This document shows, piece after piece, positions 55,981-64,000 of a stretch of DNA of 64,000 nt. The stretch's first letter is position 1; every line of letters starts with the position of its first letter. The DNA is from Pleurodeles waltl (Eukaryota; Chordata; Amphibia; Caudata; Salamandridae), in the NCBI RefSeq assembly GCF_031143425.1, contig NC_090446.1:656229717-656293716 (forward strand). Reading direction: 5' to 3'. Made by a program: the position numbers and the translations under genes. The notes under the pieces are model-generated. The model had not been told where the DNA came from. It ran no database searches and saw only the letters and a program-made list of their open reading frames with translations.

Positions 55981-56531
55981 TGCCATCTATAACTTATAAC
56001 TCCCCCCTAATTGATCTCTGAGTATTTGTATTGGGTTCCCGATGTGTCCTGTCATCACCTTTGTGAGTCCTTCTGAGCTATCTATCAGAATAATTGGAGA
56101 TTTGTAGAATGTGATAACATTACCTTGAGAGAAATGATGAACACTATGTAGAATGAGAGGGATGTCCAATTAACATCTAGGGGGTAGTTTCACAAATGTA
56201 AATCTCCTAAAAGTACTAGACTGGTACTATTTGGACTACACGGAACAAGAACCAGCCCAAAAGTGATATAATAGGTGTGGTTCTTTTAACCAATGGTGTT
56301 TGAGATCCCGAAATTTAAGACTGATATTTGCAAGAGAGAGTAGGTTAAATAATGGTTGTATATACATATTGTTTGTTTAATTTATGTAAATAATGGGTTT
56401 AGTGTAAAAATTGGGTTTGTATTCACTATTCGGTGTTATATTTGTAAATGGTAGGACTACATATCCCATAATGCCCCATTAAGGTATGAAATGGGAGAGA
56501 CTATAAATTATGTATAAATGGATCACTCACT

Positions 56532-56570
56532 CACCGTGATCAGGACCTTGTTGGTTGAAACGCGTTGGTG
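56532..56570 (+). ncRNA. Hammerhead-like motif in PLE 1 3' region
   Basis: Stem I CACC (56,532-56,535)/GGTG (56,567-56,570); core GTGATCA (two changes from CUGANGA: C3 to G, G8 to C); stem II GGACC/GGTT with a TTGTT loop; GAAA at 56,557-56,560; CGCG then UU. Core changes predict inactivity. Confidence 0.5.
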
Positions 56571-56659
56571 TTGGGTAAACTCGATCTTTGTTTAATGAAT
56601 AAAGAAGAAACTAAAGGACTCCTGTGAGTGCCATGTTTGACTTCCCGTCATTTGATGGA

Positions 56660-56661
<2 letters not shown>

Positions 56662-56734
<73 letters not shown>

Positions 56735-56760
56735 CATACATATATATAAATATATGTATG
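56662..56760. repeat. (TA)n microsatellite
   Basis: Pure TA to about 56,727, then TA with CATACA interruptions and ATGTATG. Confidence 0.95.
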
Positions 56761-56935
56761 TGTGTGTCTGTACTTCCCAGTTGGTCTTCACTGGACTCCA
56801 AAGACGCCATGACAGTGGTTCAGGCTTCTCCAGCAGCAGGACCAAACCGCAAATATCCAAAATTATTGGTGGTTAACCACAGTGAGCCGCACCCGCACTC
56901 CGGGGTCGTGATGATATTCACAAACATTTCATTGT
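56738..56935 (+). repeat. ~200-bp direct repeat, left copy
   Basis: Identical in register to 58,989-59,188 (offset 2,253 bp over 56,761-56,929). I see one internal mismatch (AAATATCC versus AAATTTCC), one at the right edge and one small indel in the TA-rich left part. It contains TTGGTGGTTAACCACAGTG and ends ACAAACATTTCATTGT. PLE 2 lies between the copies. Confidence 0.85.
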
Positions 56936-58272
56936 TTATTTCAGAATTAGAACACTCTAACATGCTGCTAGCCATGATTGACATGTGCTTAAAGAATAAC
57001 ATTTTTATGTTTAATCATGAGATTTTTCATCAAATGTGTGGTACCGCCATGGGCATTTCTCTTTCCCCAAACTATGCCAACTTGGTGATGGGTTGGTGGG
57101 AAAGAGAAATAGCATGGGAAAAGACCAATGATCAATTTGTTGAGAAAGTTTTATTATGGGTCCGTTTTATTGATGATCTTTTTATTATATGGAATGGTTC
57201 TAAAGAAGAATTTCTGAAATATTTTTCTATTCTCAATAACAATCAAATAGGTCTTAAATTCACATGTGAAACCAGCACAACATTGATTAATTTTCTAGAT
57301 ATTACCATTTATATTGAGAATAATAAATTAGAAACAACAGTATATCGGAAAGATACAGCTTGTAATAGTGCGTTACATGGACATAGTTTCCACCCCAAAT
57401 CTTTGATCAGGAGTATACCTATGGGGGAATTTATTAGGATGAGAAGAATTTGCTCTCATGATAAGGAATTACATTTAAAATGCTCAGAAACCTATGAAAG
57501 ATTCAGAAATCGAGGATATAATGAAAATTTGTTAAAGAAAAATATGACTTTGATTAAATCAATAAAACGAGAAGAAATTCTATTTAAGAAAAGAGAATCA
57601 AATTTGAGTGAACCAGTCAGAATGATCATGAGATATACGAAAGAAAGTGGGTGTATAAGGAACATATTTGAAAAACATTGGAAAATAATTGAGAAGGATT
57701 CAGATTTGGGGCCGTTGGTAGGTTCCAAACCCCAGTTTTCATACAGAAAAGCACCTAGCATTAAAGACATGGTGGTGAGAAGTCACTTTACCTTAAGAAA
57801 AGATTCTGACTGGTTGAAAGTAGAACACAAGGGTTTTTCTAAGTGCAATAGTTGTAAAGCGTGCAAAATAGGTAAGTCTGTGAAGAGGATATCATTCCCA
57901 AATGGGCAGGTGATGGTAATTAAACATAAAATCACTTGTTACACTAAATTTGTAATTTATATTATTGAATGCTATTGTGGTCTCAAATATATAGGGAGTA
58001 CCATTTGCATGCTAAAGAAAAGGATACTAGAGCATATTAGAGCAATAACCCATAAAGATATCACATATGTTACTGCCAAACACATGCAAACACATACATC
58101 AAGTGATTGGAAAAGGTTAAGATACTATGGGATAGATCATATCCCAGACCAGGAAAGAGGGGGCAACCGAATCAAGAAATTGTGTCAACTGGAGTCCAGA
58201 TACATAATTCAAATGCGAACGAGGGCCCCTCATGGGATGAATTATGATGAGGAACTTTATGTCCATCTGTAA
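56936..58272 (+). CDS. Partial PLE protein: RT C-terminal half plus GIY-YIG endonuclease
   Basis: The frame is open to a TAA at 58,270-58,272. It can be read from an ATG at 56,758 (504 codons), but the first 59 or so codons belong to the flanking direct repeat, so the true PLE part starts at about 56,936, before motif B. Features: GTAMGISLSPNYANL (motif B), RFIDDLFIIW (motif C), NFLDITIYIENNKLETTVYR and HGHSFHPKSL (thumb), YRKAPSIKDMVVRSHF (linker), a Cys cluster KCNSCKACK, and GIY-YIG sequence FVIYIIECYCGLKYIGST followed by KKRILEHIRAI. RT motif A is missing, so reverse transcription is not expected, while the endonuclease part looks intact. It is less damaged than PLE 1. Confidence 0.8.
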
Positions 58273-58774
58273 ATTGAAATTGCAACATGATTATGAACTT
58301 GATGTACAGGTTATCTCATATTATATATGTTCGGGAGATATATGTGGATATTTAAATAATATGTTAGAATCAACAGGGTAGGGAATGAACCCAATTTCAT
58401 GGGATAAAAATGTTTAAGTTGGTGATTACTATGTCAATGACAAATGCACATTGGTAGTGAGTGAAAACTCGTAGTTTAAATTCTTGTTTTTGATATTGAG
58501 AAAATCATGAATAATTGATTGTATATGATTTTTGTTTAATATAATCTAATACTTTTTCTTCATTGATTCACATTTGGTATGAACATTGTTCGTAAATATG
58601 TATATACATACAGTCTTTGTTAGTATAATCACTTAGATTAATATAGATTGGATGGTCAAATTATTTTTATTACTTCTCTCTTTTTCCACTTAGAACTATC
58701 AGTCCCAGCATGCACCATTTTAGTTAGCAGTGAGAGTAGCTATAAATAAGATGAAAATGGATTTTTGAATTCCA

Positions 58775-58813
58775 GAACTCGATAAAGACAGTGTTGGTTG
58801 AAACGCATTGTTC
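58775..58813 (+). ncRNA. Hammerhead-like motif in PLE 2 3' region
   Basis: Stem I GAAC (58,775-58,778)/GTTC (58,810-58,813); a strongly altered core TCGATAA; short stem II GAC/GTT; GAAA at 58,800-58,803; CGCA then UU. Only the overall layout supports it. Confidence 0.4.
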
Positions 58814-58988
58814 TTTGTTTTGTCACAGTCACTTAATAAATCTTAAGAACAAAATATCCTTGGTGGAGTGCTCGACCAACTGCTTCTTTTTCATTAACCA
58901 ATTGAGGGTTCGGCTTGCCCTCGGTCTCAGCACCGGTCCTAGGAGCGCGGCGCCATTAATTGAGCCGCTTTGTTAGTTTGCATATATA

Positions 58989-59188
58989 TACATATATATA
59001 AATATACTGTATGTGTGTGTCTGTACTTCCCAGTTGGTCTTCACTGGACTCCAAAGACGCCATGACAGTGGTTCAGGCTTCTCCAGCAGCAGGACCAAAC
59101 CGCAAATTTCCAAAATTATTGGTGGTTAACCACAGTGAGCCGCACCCGCACTCCGGGGTCGTGATGATATTCACAAACATTTTATTGT
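58989..59188 (+). repeat. ~200-bp direct repeat, right copy
   Basis: Partner of 56,738-56,935. Downstream the sequence continues without PLE similarity (GTTATCACATATTGG), the expected pre-insertion context. Confidence 0.85.
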
Positions 59189-59273
59189 GTTATCACATAT
59201 TGGTACAAACAAACTCCAGTGCGTTCACATGGACCTTTCTCATGGAGCGTGCCATCATGGGATAACACAATAA

Positions 59274-59418
59274 GCCTGATTACGACCTTGGCAGATGCGA
59301 TATTTCATCACAAACATGACAGATATCCTTGCCGCCATTTCATAAGTTCCTTAATATATAATGGAACTTGTAATACAGTGGGCGGGATATCCCTTCTGAC
59401 AGGGTTGTAATCTGGCCC
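59274..59418. mobile_element. Small MITE, 145 bp
   Basis: Left end GCCTGATTACGACCTTGGCAG; right end in reverse complement GGGCCAGATTACAACCCTGT. The interior is palindromic around AATATATAATGGAACTTG. Same type as the MITE at 9,303. The target duplication is unclear. Confidence 0.6.
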
Positions 59419-59486
59419 AATGAAAGGTTTTTGAATATTATCATGACCCCAGAGTACATATTCAACTAACTGTGGTTAACCACAGA

Positions 59487-59490
59487 TATA

Positions 59491-59533
<43 letters not shown>

Positions 59534-59572
59534 CTATGTGTGTGTACATATATATATATATATATATGTATT
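59487..59572. repeat. TA/TG microsatellite
   Basis: Alternating TGTGTG and TATATA runs following a GTGGTTAACCACAG palindrome at about 59,471. Confidence 0.9.
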
Positions 59573-59622
59573 TTCATTGACAATGCAAACAATAAAGCAG
59601 CGGATTCTACGGGAAAGACTTT

Positions 59623-60087
59623 GGGGGTCATTACGAACTTGGCGGGCGGCTCCAGCCAATGCGTCCGCACTCACGCCACGGCCATTATGAGATCCCCTCT
59701 AGGCCGGCGGGCGGAAACCTGGTTTCCGCCTGCCGGCTCAGCGGGGATCTCAGCCGCAACACAAATGGAGCCGGCAGTGTTGCACCAGCAGACAGTGAAA
59801 AGCTGCATGGGGCCGTGGCAGGGGGCCCCCTGCACTGCCCAAGCCAGTGGCAAGGGCAGTGCAGGGGCTCCCAGGGGCTCCCAGGGGCCTCGTGACTCTC
59901 CTTTCCGCCAGCCTTTTCATGGCGATGCAAGCAGCGCTGCCCTGGAAGATTACTGCCGCCGGGACTAAAGTGGTGAAAACCGCCGGTCCCGGCTGTGCGA
60001 CCGCAGCATAATCCCCAGGATTTCACCGCCAGCCTGCTGGAGGTGAAATCCGCCAAAACAACCCTGGCGGTCTTTGAAATTACCCCC
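59623..60087. mobile_element. Harbinger-type MITE, 465 bp, TTT duplication
   Basis: Left end GGGGGTCATTACGAACTTGG; right end in reverse complement GGGGGTAATTTCAAAGACCG; TTT flanks both (59,620-59,622; 60,088-60,090). The GC-rich interior (GGCCGGCGGGCGGAAACC) generates spurious ORFs on both strands. The ends match those at 7,654 and 45,364. Confidence 0.75.
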
Positions 60088-60173
60088 TTTGTTTCCTCTT
60101 TTTGCAGACATGGATTGATCTCTAAATATGATATGGTGCAGCTGGTTTGATGAGTTTTTCTCACCGTTTTTTG

Positions 60174-60176
<3 letters not shown>

Positions 60177-60272
<96 letters not shown>

Positions 60273-60412
60273 ATATATATTATATATATGTGTGTGTTTA
60301 TGTGTGTGTATATATATATATAGTATGTGTATATGTATATATATGTGTATACGTATATGTATATATGTGTGTGTTTACATATAAATGTGTGTTTATATAT
60401 ATTTGTAGCATA

Positions 60413-60484
<72 letters not shown>
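60177..60484. repeat. Long TA/TG microsatellite
   Basis: TA runs interrupted by CAG, TGTGTG and TTTATA words. The Tyr/Ile-rich ORFs here are artefacts. Confidence 0.95.
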
Positions 60485-60491
<7 letters not shown>

Positions 60492-60602
60492 GACACTCCA
60501 AGTGAGTTGAAACCCGTTGGTGGTGGTTGCTTTGAACTGAACTGAAATAAATTTATATATTACCTTGGACTTCATGGAGTGCGGTGAACTTACATGTTAC
60601 TA
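60485..60602 (+). mobile_element. Penelope-like 3' end fragment between TA tracts
   Basis: A hairpin ACTC (60,495-60,498)/GAGT (60,504-60,507) precedes GAAA (60,509-60,512), CCCG, UU and GGTG, the hammerhead 3' half as in PLE 1. An AAATAAATT segment follows and then another TA tract. The 5' half of the motif (stem I and most of the core) has merged into the TA tract. Confidence 0.45.
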
Positions 60603-60734
60603 ATATATATATATATATATGCATATGCATATATATGCATATATATAACTATATATCTATATATATGTAGATATACATATATGTATGTGTATATATATAT
60701 ATATATATGTGTGTACATAGATAGATATTGATAT

Positions 60735-60806
<72 letters not shown>
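60603..60806. repeat. Long TA microsatellite
   Basis: TA runs with GCATATGCATATATGCATA and AGATATA interruptions, ending pure TA at about 60,806. Confidence 0.95.
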
Positions 60807-60809
<3 letters not shown>

Positions 60810-61733
60810 TTACATTTTTTGTTTTGCTTTGGTGCTGTTTGATATATTTTTAACAATATTTTCCCCATAAATACAAATCTCTCTCCAGCGTCTGTCTAGA
60901 AAGTATTGAGACAATCCGTCAAGCAGGGGACAAAAAAAATGGTGGGGTTCCCAAAACGTTTTTTCCCCATTCATTTTTCCATAGGGATTTTGAACAGGAA
61001 TAACGCCTAACCACTGGTTGGAATTATACCAAATTTGTCAGAAAGGTAGCTCTTTGTCCAGAAAGCGACCTTTTGTTATTTGGTGTAAATCAAGTCAGTA
61101 CTTTTTGAAAAATTAAAGAAAAAACACATGTGTATATATAGGGACTTGAAGGCTCCGTAAACCTTCCTGATCTCGCACTGATGTCTGATTGGCTGCTAAC
61201 ACTTCAACAAGGAAGTGTTGACAGCCATCTTGCAACTTGACGTCAGCTGTGTCACAGAAAAAAGATTATAAAAAAGAAAAGGGGCCAGGGTAGGGACACC
61301 CTGACCCCATCGTTCTGGTGTTGGATTCACAGATGAACCCTCTAAGGCAGAAAAGCATTATTTTTTTTACATTTTTACTGGGAGTCACAGGAGATCTGCG
61401 GATGCGGATATGATGGAAAAAAAGTGCTGACTTGTTTAAATGAAGCCCCCAAATAAGCCAGGCCATGGTGCATGTTAAAAAGAAGTTCTGGTGCATGGAG
61501 GCCACCTTCTCCCCGGGGCCATAATAACATTGAGTGTGGGGTCCGCATGCCCCTCTACACCAGAGACCACGACTTTTCCAGAGTGAAATACTTTTATGTA
61601 TGTCCTGTGGACCCCCTGTGACCCAGGGACCACCACCTCCCTGGGGCAAACATACAAAGAAATGTGGGGGGGGCACATTTTCCCCCCTGCAGCTCTAGGG
61701 ACTGCCACCTCCACTGAGCAAATATAAAACTAA
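60807..61733 (+). repeat. Interspersed repeat 'R', third copy
   Basis: It shares CAATCCGTCAAGCAGGGG, GGAATTATACCAAATTTGTC and GATTGGCTGCTAACACTTCA words with 51,650-52,200, and single minisatellite-like units (CCAGGGACCACCACCTCCCT) near 61,620. It is cut at 61,733 by the Harbinger element, whose TAA target is at 61,731-61,733. Confidence 0.5.
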
Positions 61734-62330
61734 GGCCCTCATTACAACATTGGTGGTAAATCCCGCTTACCGCCGTGCAGACGACCGCAACACACTGCTG
61801 CGCCCGTGGTATTCCGCTATAGCTATTATGACCCACAGCTTGGAATCCGGCAAAATCTAGACACCCACACAAGTCCGCCACAGCAAAGCTCAGTGATAAA
61901 CTGGCGATAACAAAACCGACACCATCACGCCAACAGGAATACACCCACACTATCCCGACCCACGAATCCACGCAGCAGTCTTTCAACCGCGGTATTCCAT
62001 TGGCGGTACACACCGCCGCGTTCAAAATACACACACATTTAAAAAACACAACCACATTGGACAATTCAAAATACACACACCTGATACACATACACACACC
62101 ACTCCCACATACCCAGTACAATATAAAACACACACCCACATCAGCCACAAACCCTTACGACCAGAATTACTAAAGATGGCTAGAGAGAGACACCACCATC
62201 AACAAACTAGCATCCACAGGCACACAACATGATCACTCACACAACATCCACGCACCTCACACGACACACACAAACACATCCCCTCACACATCACAACACA
62301 CACCACCTCACACATCACCCACAGCACCCC

Positions 62331-63792
62331 ATGGCACCGCAAAGACACCCTAGGTTTTCTGAAGAGGAGTTCAGGGTCATGGTGGAGGAAATCATCCGGG
62401 TAGAGCCACAGCTATTCGGATCACAGGTGCAGCAGACCTCCATAGCTAGGAAGATGGAGCTATGGCGCAGAATCGTGGACAGGGTCAACGCAGTGGGACA
62501 GCATCCAAGAACATGGGAAGACATCAGGAAGAGGTGGAACGACCTACGGGGAGGTGCGTTCCGTGGTCTCAAGACACCAGATTGCAGTTCAGAGGACTAG
62601 CAGCGAACCCCCCACCTCCTCCCCCACAACTAACAACATGGGAGGAGCAGGTCTTGGCTATACTGCATCCTGAGGGCCTCGCTGGAGTAGCAGGAGGAAT
62701 GGACTCTGGTAAGTCAACTCTTTACTACCATATCCCCCACCCTATCTGCATGCTATCACATACCCCCACCCTCACCCCCATCACTCCAACACCTCACATA
62801 TGTCCCACTATCACAAACCACCCATCCCAACAACAAGGTCTGCATGCAACAACAAAGCATGGACACCCATCACCAAAGCATGTTCACAAGAGATACCCAC
62901 ACAGACCCCAAAACAATTATCACACAAGGTCCTACACAAGAATGTAAGCACTGGGGTACAGGGTCACCCACCCATTGCACACGATGGCACACACAGATGC
63001 AATAATCATGCCTTTACATCCCTGCAGGACCCCTACCCAACGTCTCCGGACCAGAGGTTCCAGACATGTCCACCCCCCCCACAGAAGAGGCCCACAGTGA
63101 TGACAGCAGCTCTGTCCAACTGGATCAAGATGACCAGCCCGGCCCTTCTGGGACCTCGGGACAGTCGATTCCCCATACACTGGCACATGCCACCACAGAG
63201 CCTCCCCCCTCAGGAAACACCAGCACAGCACCCACCCAGCGGGCCCATACCTCTGTCCCCAGGACACGTCAAGCAGCAGTGTGTCCACCACTACAGGGAA
63301 CCCAGGCAAACCCAAGAACATCAAGGACCTGGGGGCAGTGGCAGTGGGCACACGGTTCGGGTGACAGAGGAACAGGAAAACTGGGGAACTGGGAGGACTG
63401 CTGTGTAACAGGGAGAGGACAGGCCCAGGGAACCCACTCTCCACGAGGCCCTCTCCAACATCATGGGAGCGTATCATCATTCCCAGGAGACAATGGCAAC
63501 GGTTCTGGTCAAGTTTCAGGAGACCCAGCGGCTGCAGGAGGAACAGTATTTGGGGATTAGGGAGGAACTCAAGTCCATCAACACCACCCTGGTCACCATT
63601 GTAGGGGTGCTGAAGGACCTTGTGAACACCAGGAGGGACACTGTGGCACAACAAGGGGCCCCTGACACTAGCCTGGAGGATGAACTGCCCACCACCTCTG
63701 CCGGCGCTATTGGACAGGAGGCACCGCCACAGGACCACGACACCAGCAACCCACCCCTGCAGATGGAGAACCACCCCGCAAACGGTCCCTGA
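62331..63792 (+). pseudogene. Harbinger Myb/SANT-like partner gene, two exons, frameshifted
   Basis: The start ATG at 62,331 opens a Myb/SANT-like domain (about residues 5-85): RFSEEEFRVMVEEIIRVEP, KMELWRRIVDRVNAVG, RTWEDIRKRWNDLRG, with the Trp/Arg spacing of DNA-binding Myb repeats. A frameshift near 62,570-62,590 is needed to enter LTTWEEQVLAILHPEGLAG. A GT...AG intron (62,709-63,027) follows; exon 2 is Ser/Thr/Pro-rich and, after another frame change near 63,400, ends in a coiled-coil-like segment (MGAYHHSQETMATVLVKFQE, QEEQYLGIREELKSIN) and stops at 63,790-63,792. The family role is to bind element ends and import the transposase into the nucleus. Two frameshifts suggest it is inactive or contains sequencing errors. 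The 326-codon minus-strand frame (63,912-62,932) is a shadow. Confidence 0.7.
62709..63027 (+). other. Predicted intron in Myb-like gene
   Basis: GTAAGT donor at 62,709 and CCTGCAG acceptor ending at 63,027. Splicing joins a Gly codon across the junction (DSG|PLPNVSGPEV). Confidence 0.6.
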
Positions 63793-64000
63793 GATCCAGG
63801 ACAAAGACAGAGAACAATGCCAAGACCCCCGCCAAGAAATGAGACCACCCTGAATGTCATCCTTCTGTCCCACTTCGTAACCCTGTCCATCCTTAAACTG
63901 CCCTAGCTCCACTTCCTATGCCCCTTTGGACAATGCACCAGTGAGACAAATAATTGGACTCTGCCATGGACATTCCTCCACCATCACTCCTGACCATTTT

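Larger units (their letters stand above)
54157..56660 (+). mobile_element. Penelope-like element 1, 5'-truncated
   Basis: Reverse transcriptase then GIY-YIG endonuclease remnants (54,158-55,980), a 3' non-coding part with a hammerhead-like motif (56,532-56,570) and an AATAAAGAAG segment, ending where the TA tract starts (56,662). The 5' end falls inside the RT N-terminal region, indicating truncation. Confidence 0.7.
56936..58988 (+). mobile_element. Penelope-like element 2, 5'-truncated
   Basis: It starts within the RT, contains an uninterrupted C-terminal RT/GIY-YIG frame, a hammerhead-like motif (58,775-58,813), an AATAAATC segment and a 3' region ending at TA-rich sequence. It is bracketed by the direct repeats at 56,738 and 58,989. 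Confidence 0.75.
61734..64000 (+). mobile_element. Harbinger transposon, 5' part, runs off the window
   Basis: It begins GGCCCTCATTACAACATTGG after TAA (a TWA target), close to the ends of the MITEs at 45,364, 59,623 and 7,654. The only gene in view is the Myb/SANT-like partner on the plus strand. The transposase gene and right end are expected beyond 64,000. Confidence 0.65.

Noticed and set aside
59274..59418. TAA target duplication for this MITE
   Set aside because: TAA precedes the left end but the right flank is AATG; borders are too uncertain to claim a duplication.
60128..60868. Tyr/Ile-rich ORFs
   Set aside because: Translation of TA microsatellites.
62932..63912. 326-codon minus-strand ORF
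   Set aside because: Shadow of the Harbinger Myb-like gene on the plus strand; the plus strand has the family motifs and splice sites.

Overview
The window reads as intergenic DNA from a very large, repeat-saturated vertebrate genome. I found no convincing host gene, tRNA, rRNA or CRISPR array. The mix of L2-type LINEs, Penelope-like elements (PLEs) with GIY-YIG endonuclease, PIF/Harbinger transposons with a Myb/SANT-like partner and many Harbinger-type MITEs, multi-kilobase LTR-like repeats and long TA tracts suggests a salamander, probably a newt. That assignment is inference from repeat content and is not proven here.

Layout. 1-2,017 is the inverted, window-truncated copy of a TTAA-flanked (piggyBac-like) non-autonomous element; a complete copy lies at 37,634-40,875. 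2,022-3,910 is the LTR-like repeat into which copy 1 inserted; further members lie at 6,465-8,698 (minus, split by a 607-bp MITE), 23,512-25,694 (nested in an L2 with a 5-bp target duplication), 49,061-51,629 and 53,388-54,156. 4.6-12.5 kb carries several Harbinger-type MITEs. 13.5-19.6 kb holds an older plus-strand LINE with a young minus-strand L2 (14,900-18,530) lying between its pieces; the L2 ORF is open except for one TGA. 23.5-27.4 kb is a second, decayed L2 with a 398-bp internal tandem duplication. 28-34.7 kb holds decayed Harbinger transposase and Myb-like partner genes in mixed orientation. 45.3-47.8 kb holds a MITE and LINE fragments. 54.1-60.6 kb is a PLE cluster interleaved with TA microsatellites. 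61,734 to the end is the 5' part of a Harbinger transposon with its Myb-like gene.

The most interesting signals are: (1) the TTAA element is a chain of DNA hairpins whose two arms change together between the two copies; (2) five hammerhead-ribozyme-like motifs in PLE end sequences, with covarying stem I; (3) PLE 3' ends abutting TA tracts, and a roughly 200-bp near-identical direct repeat flanking a truncated PLE; (4) a 20-bp identity between the L2 5' region and the tandem unit of the TTAA element. The elements are related by nesting and shared termini, not by a common cellular pathway.
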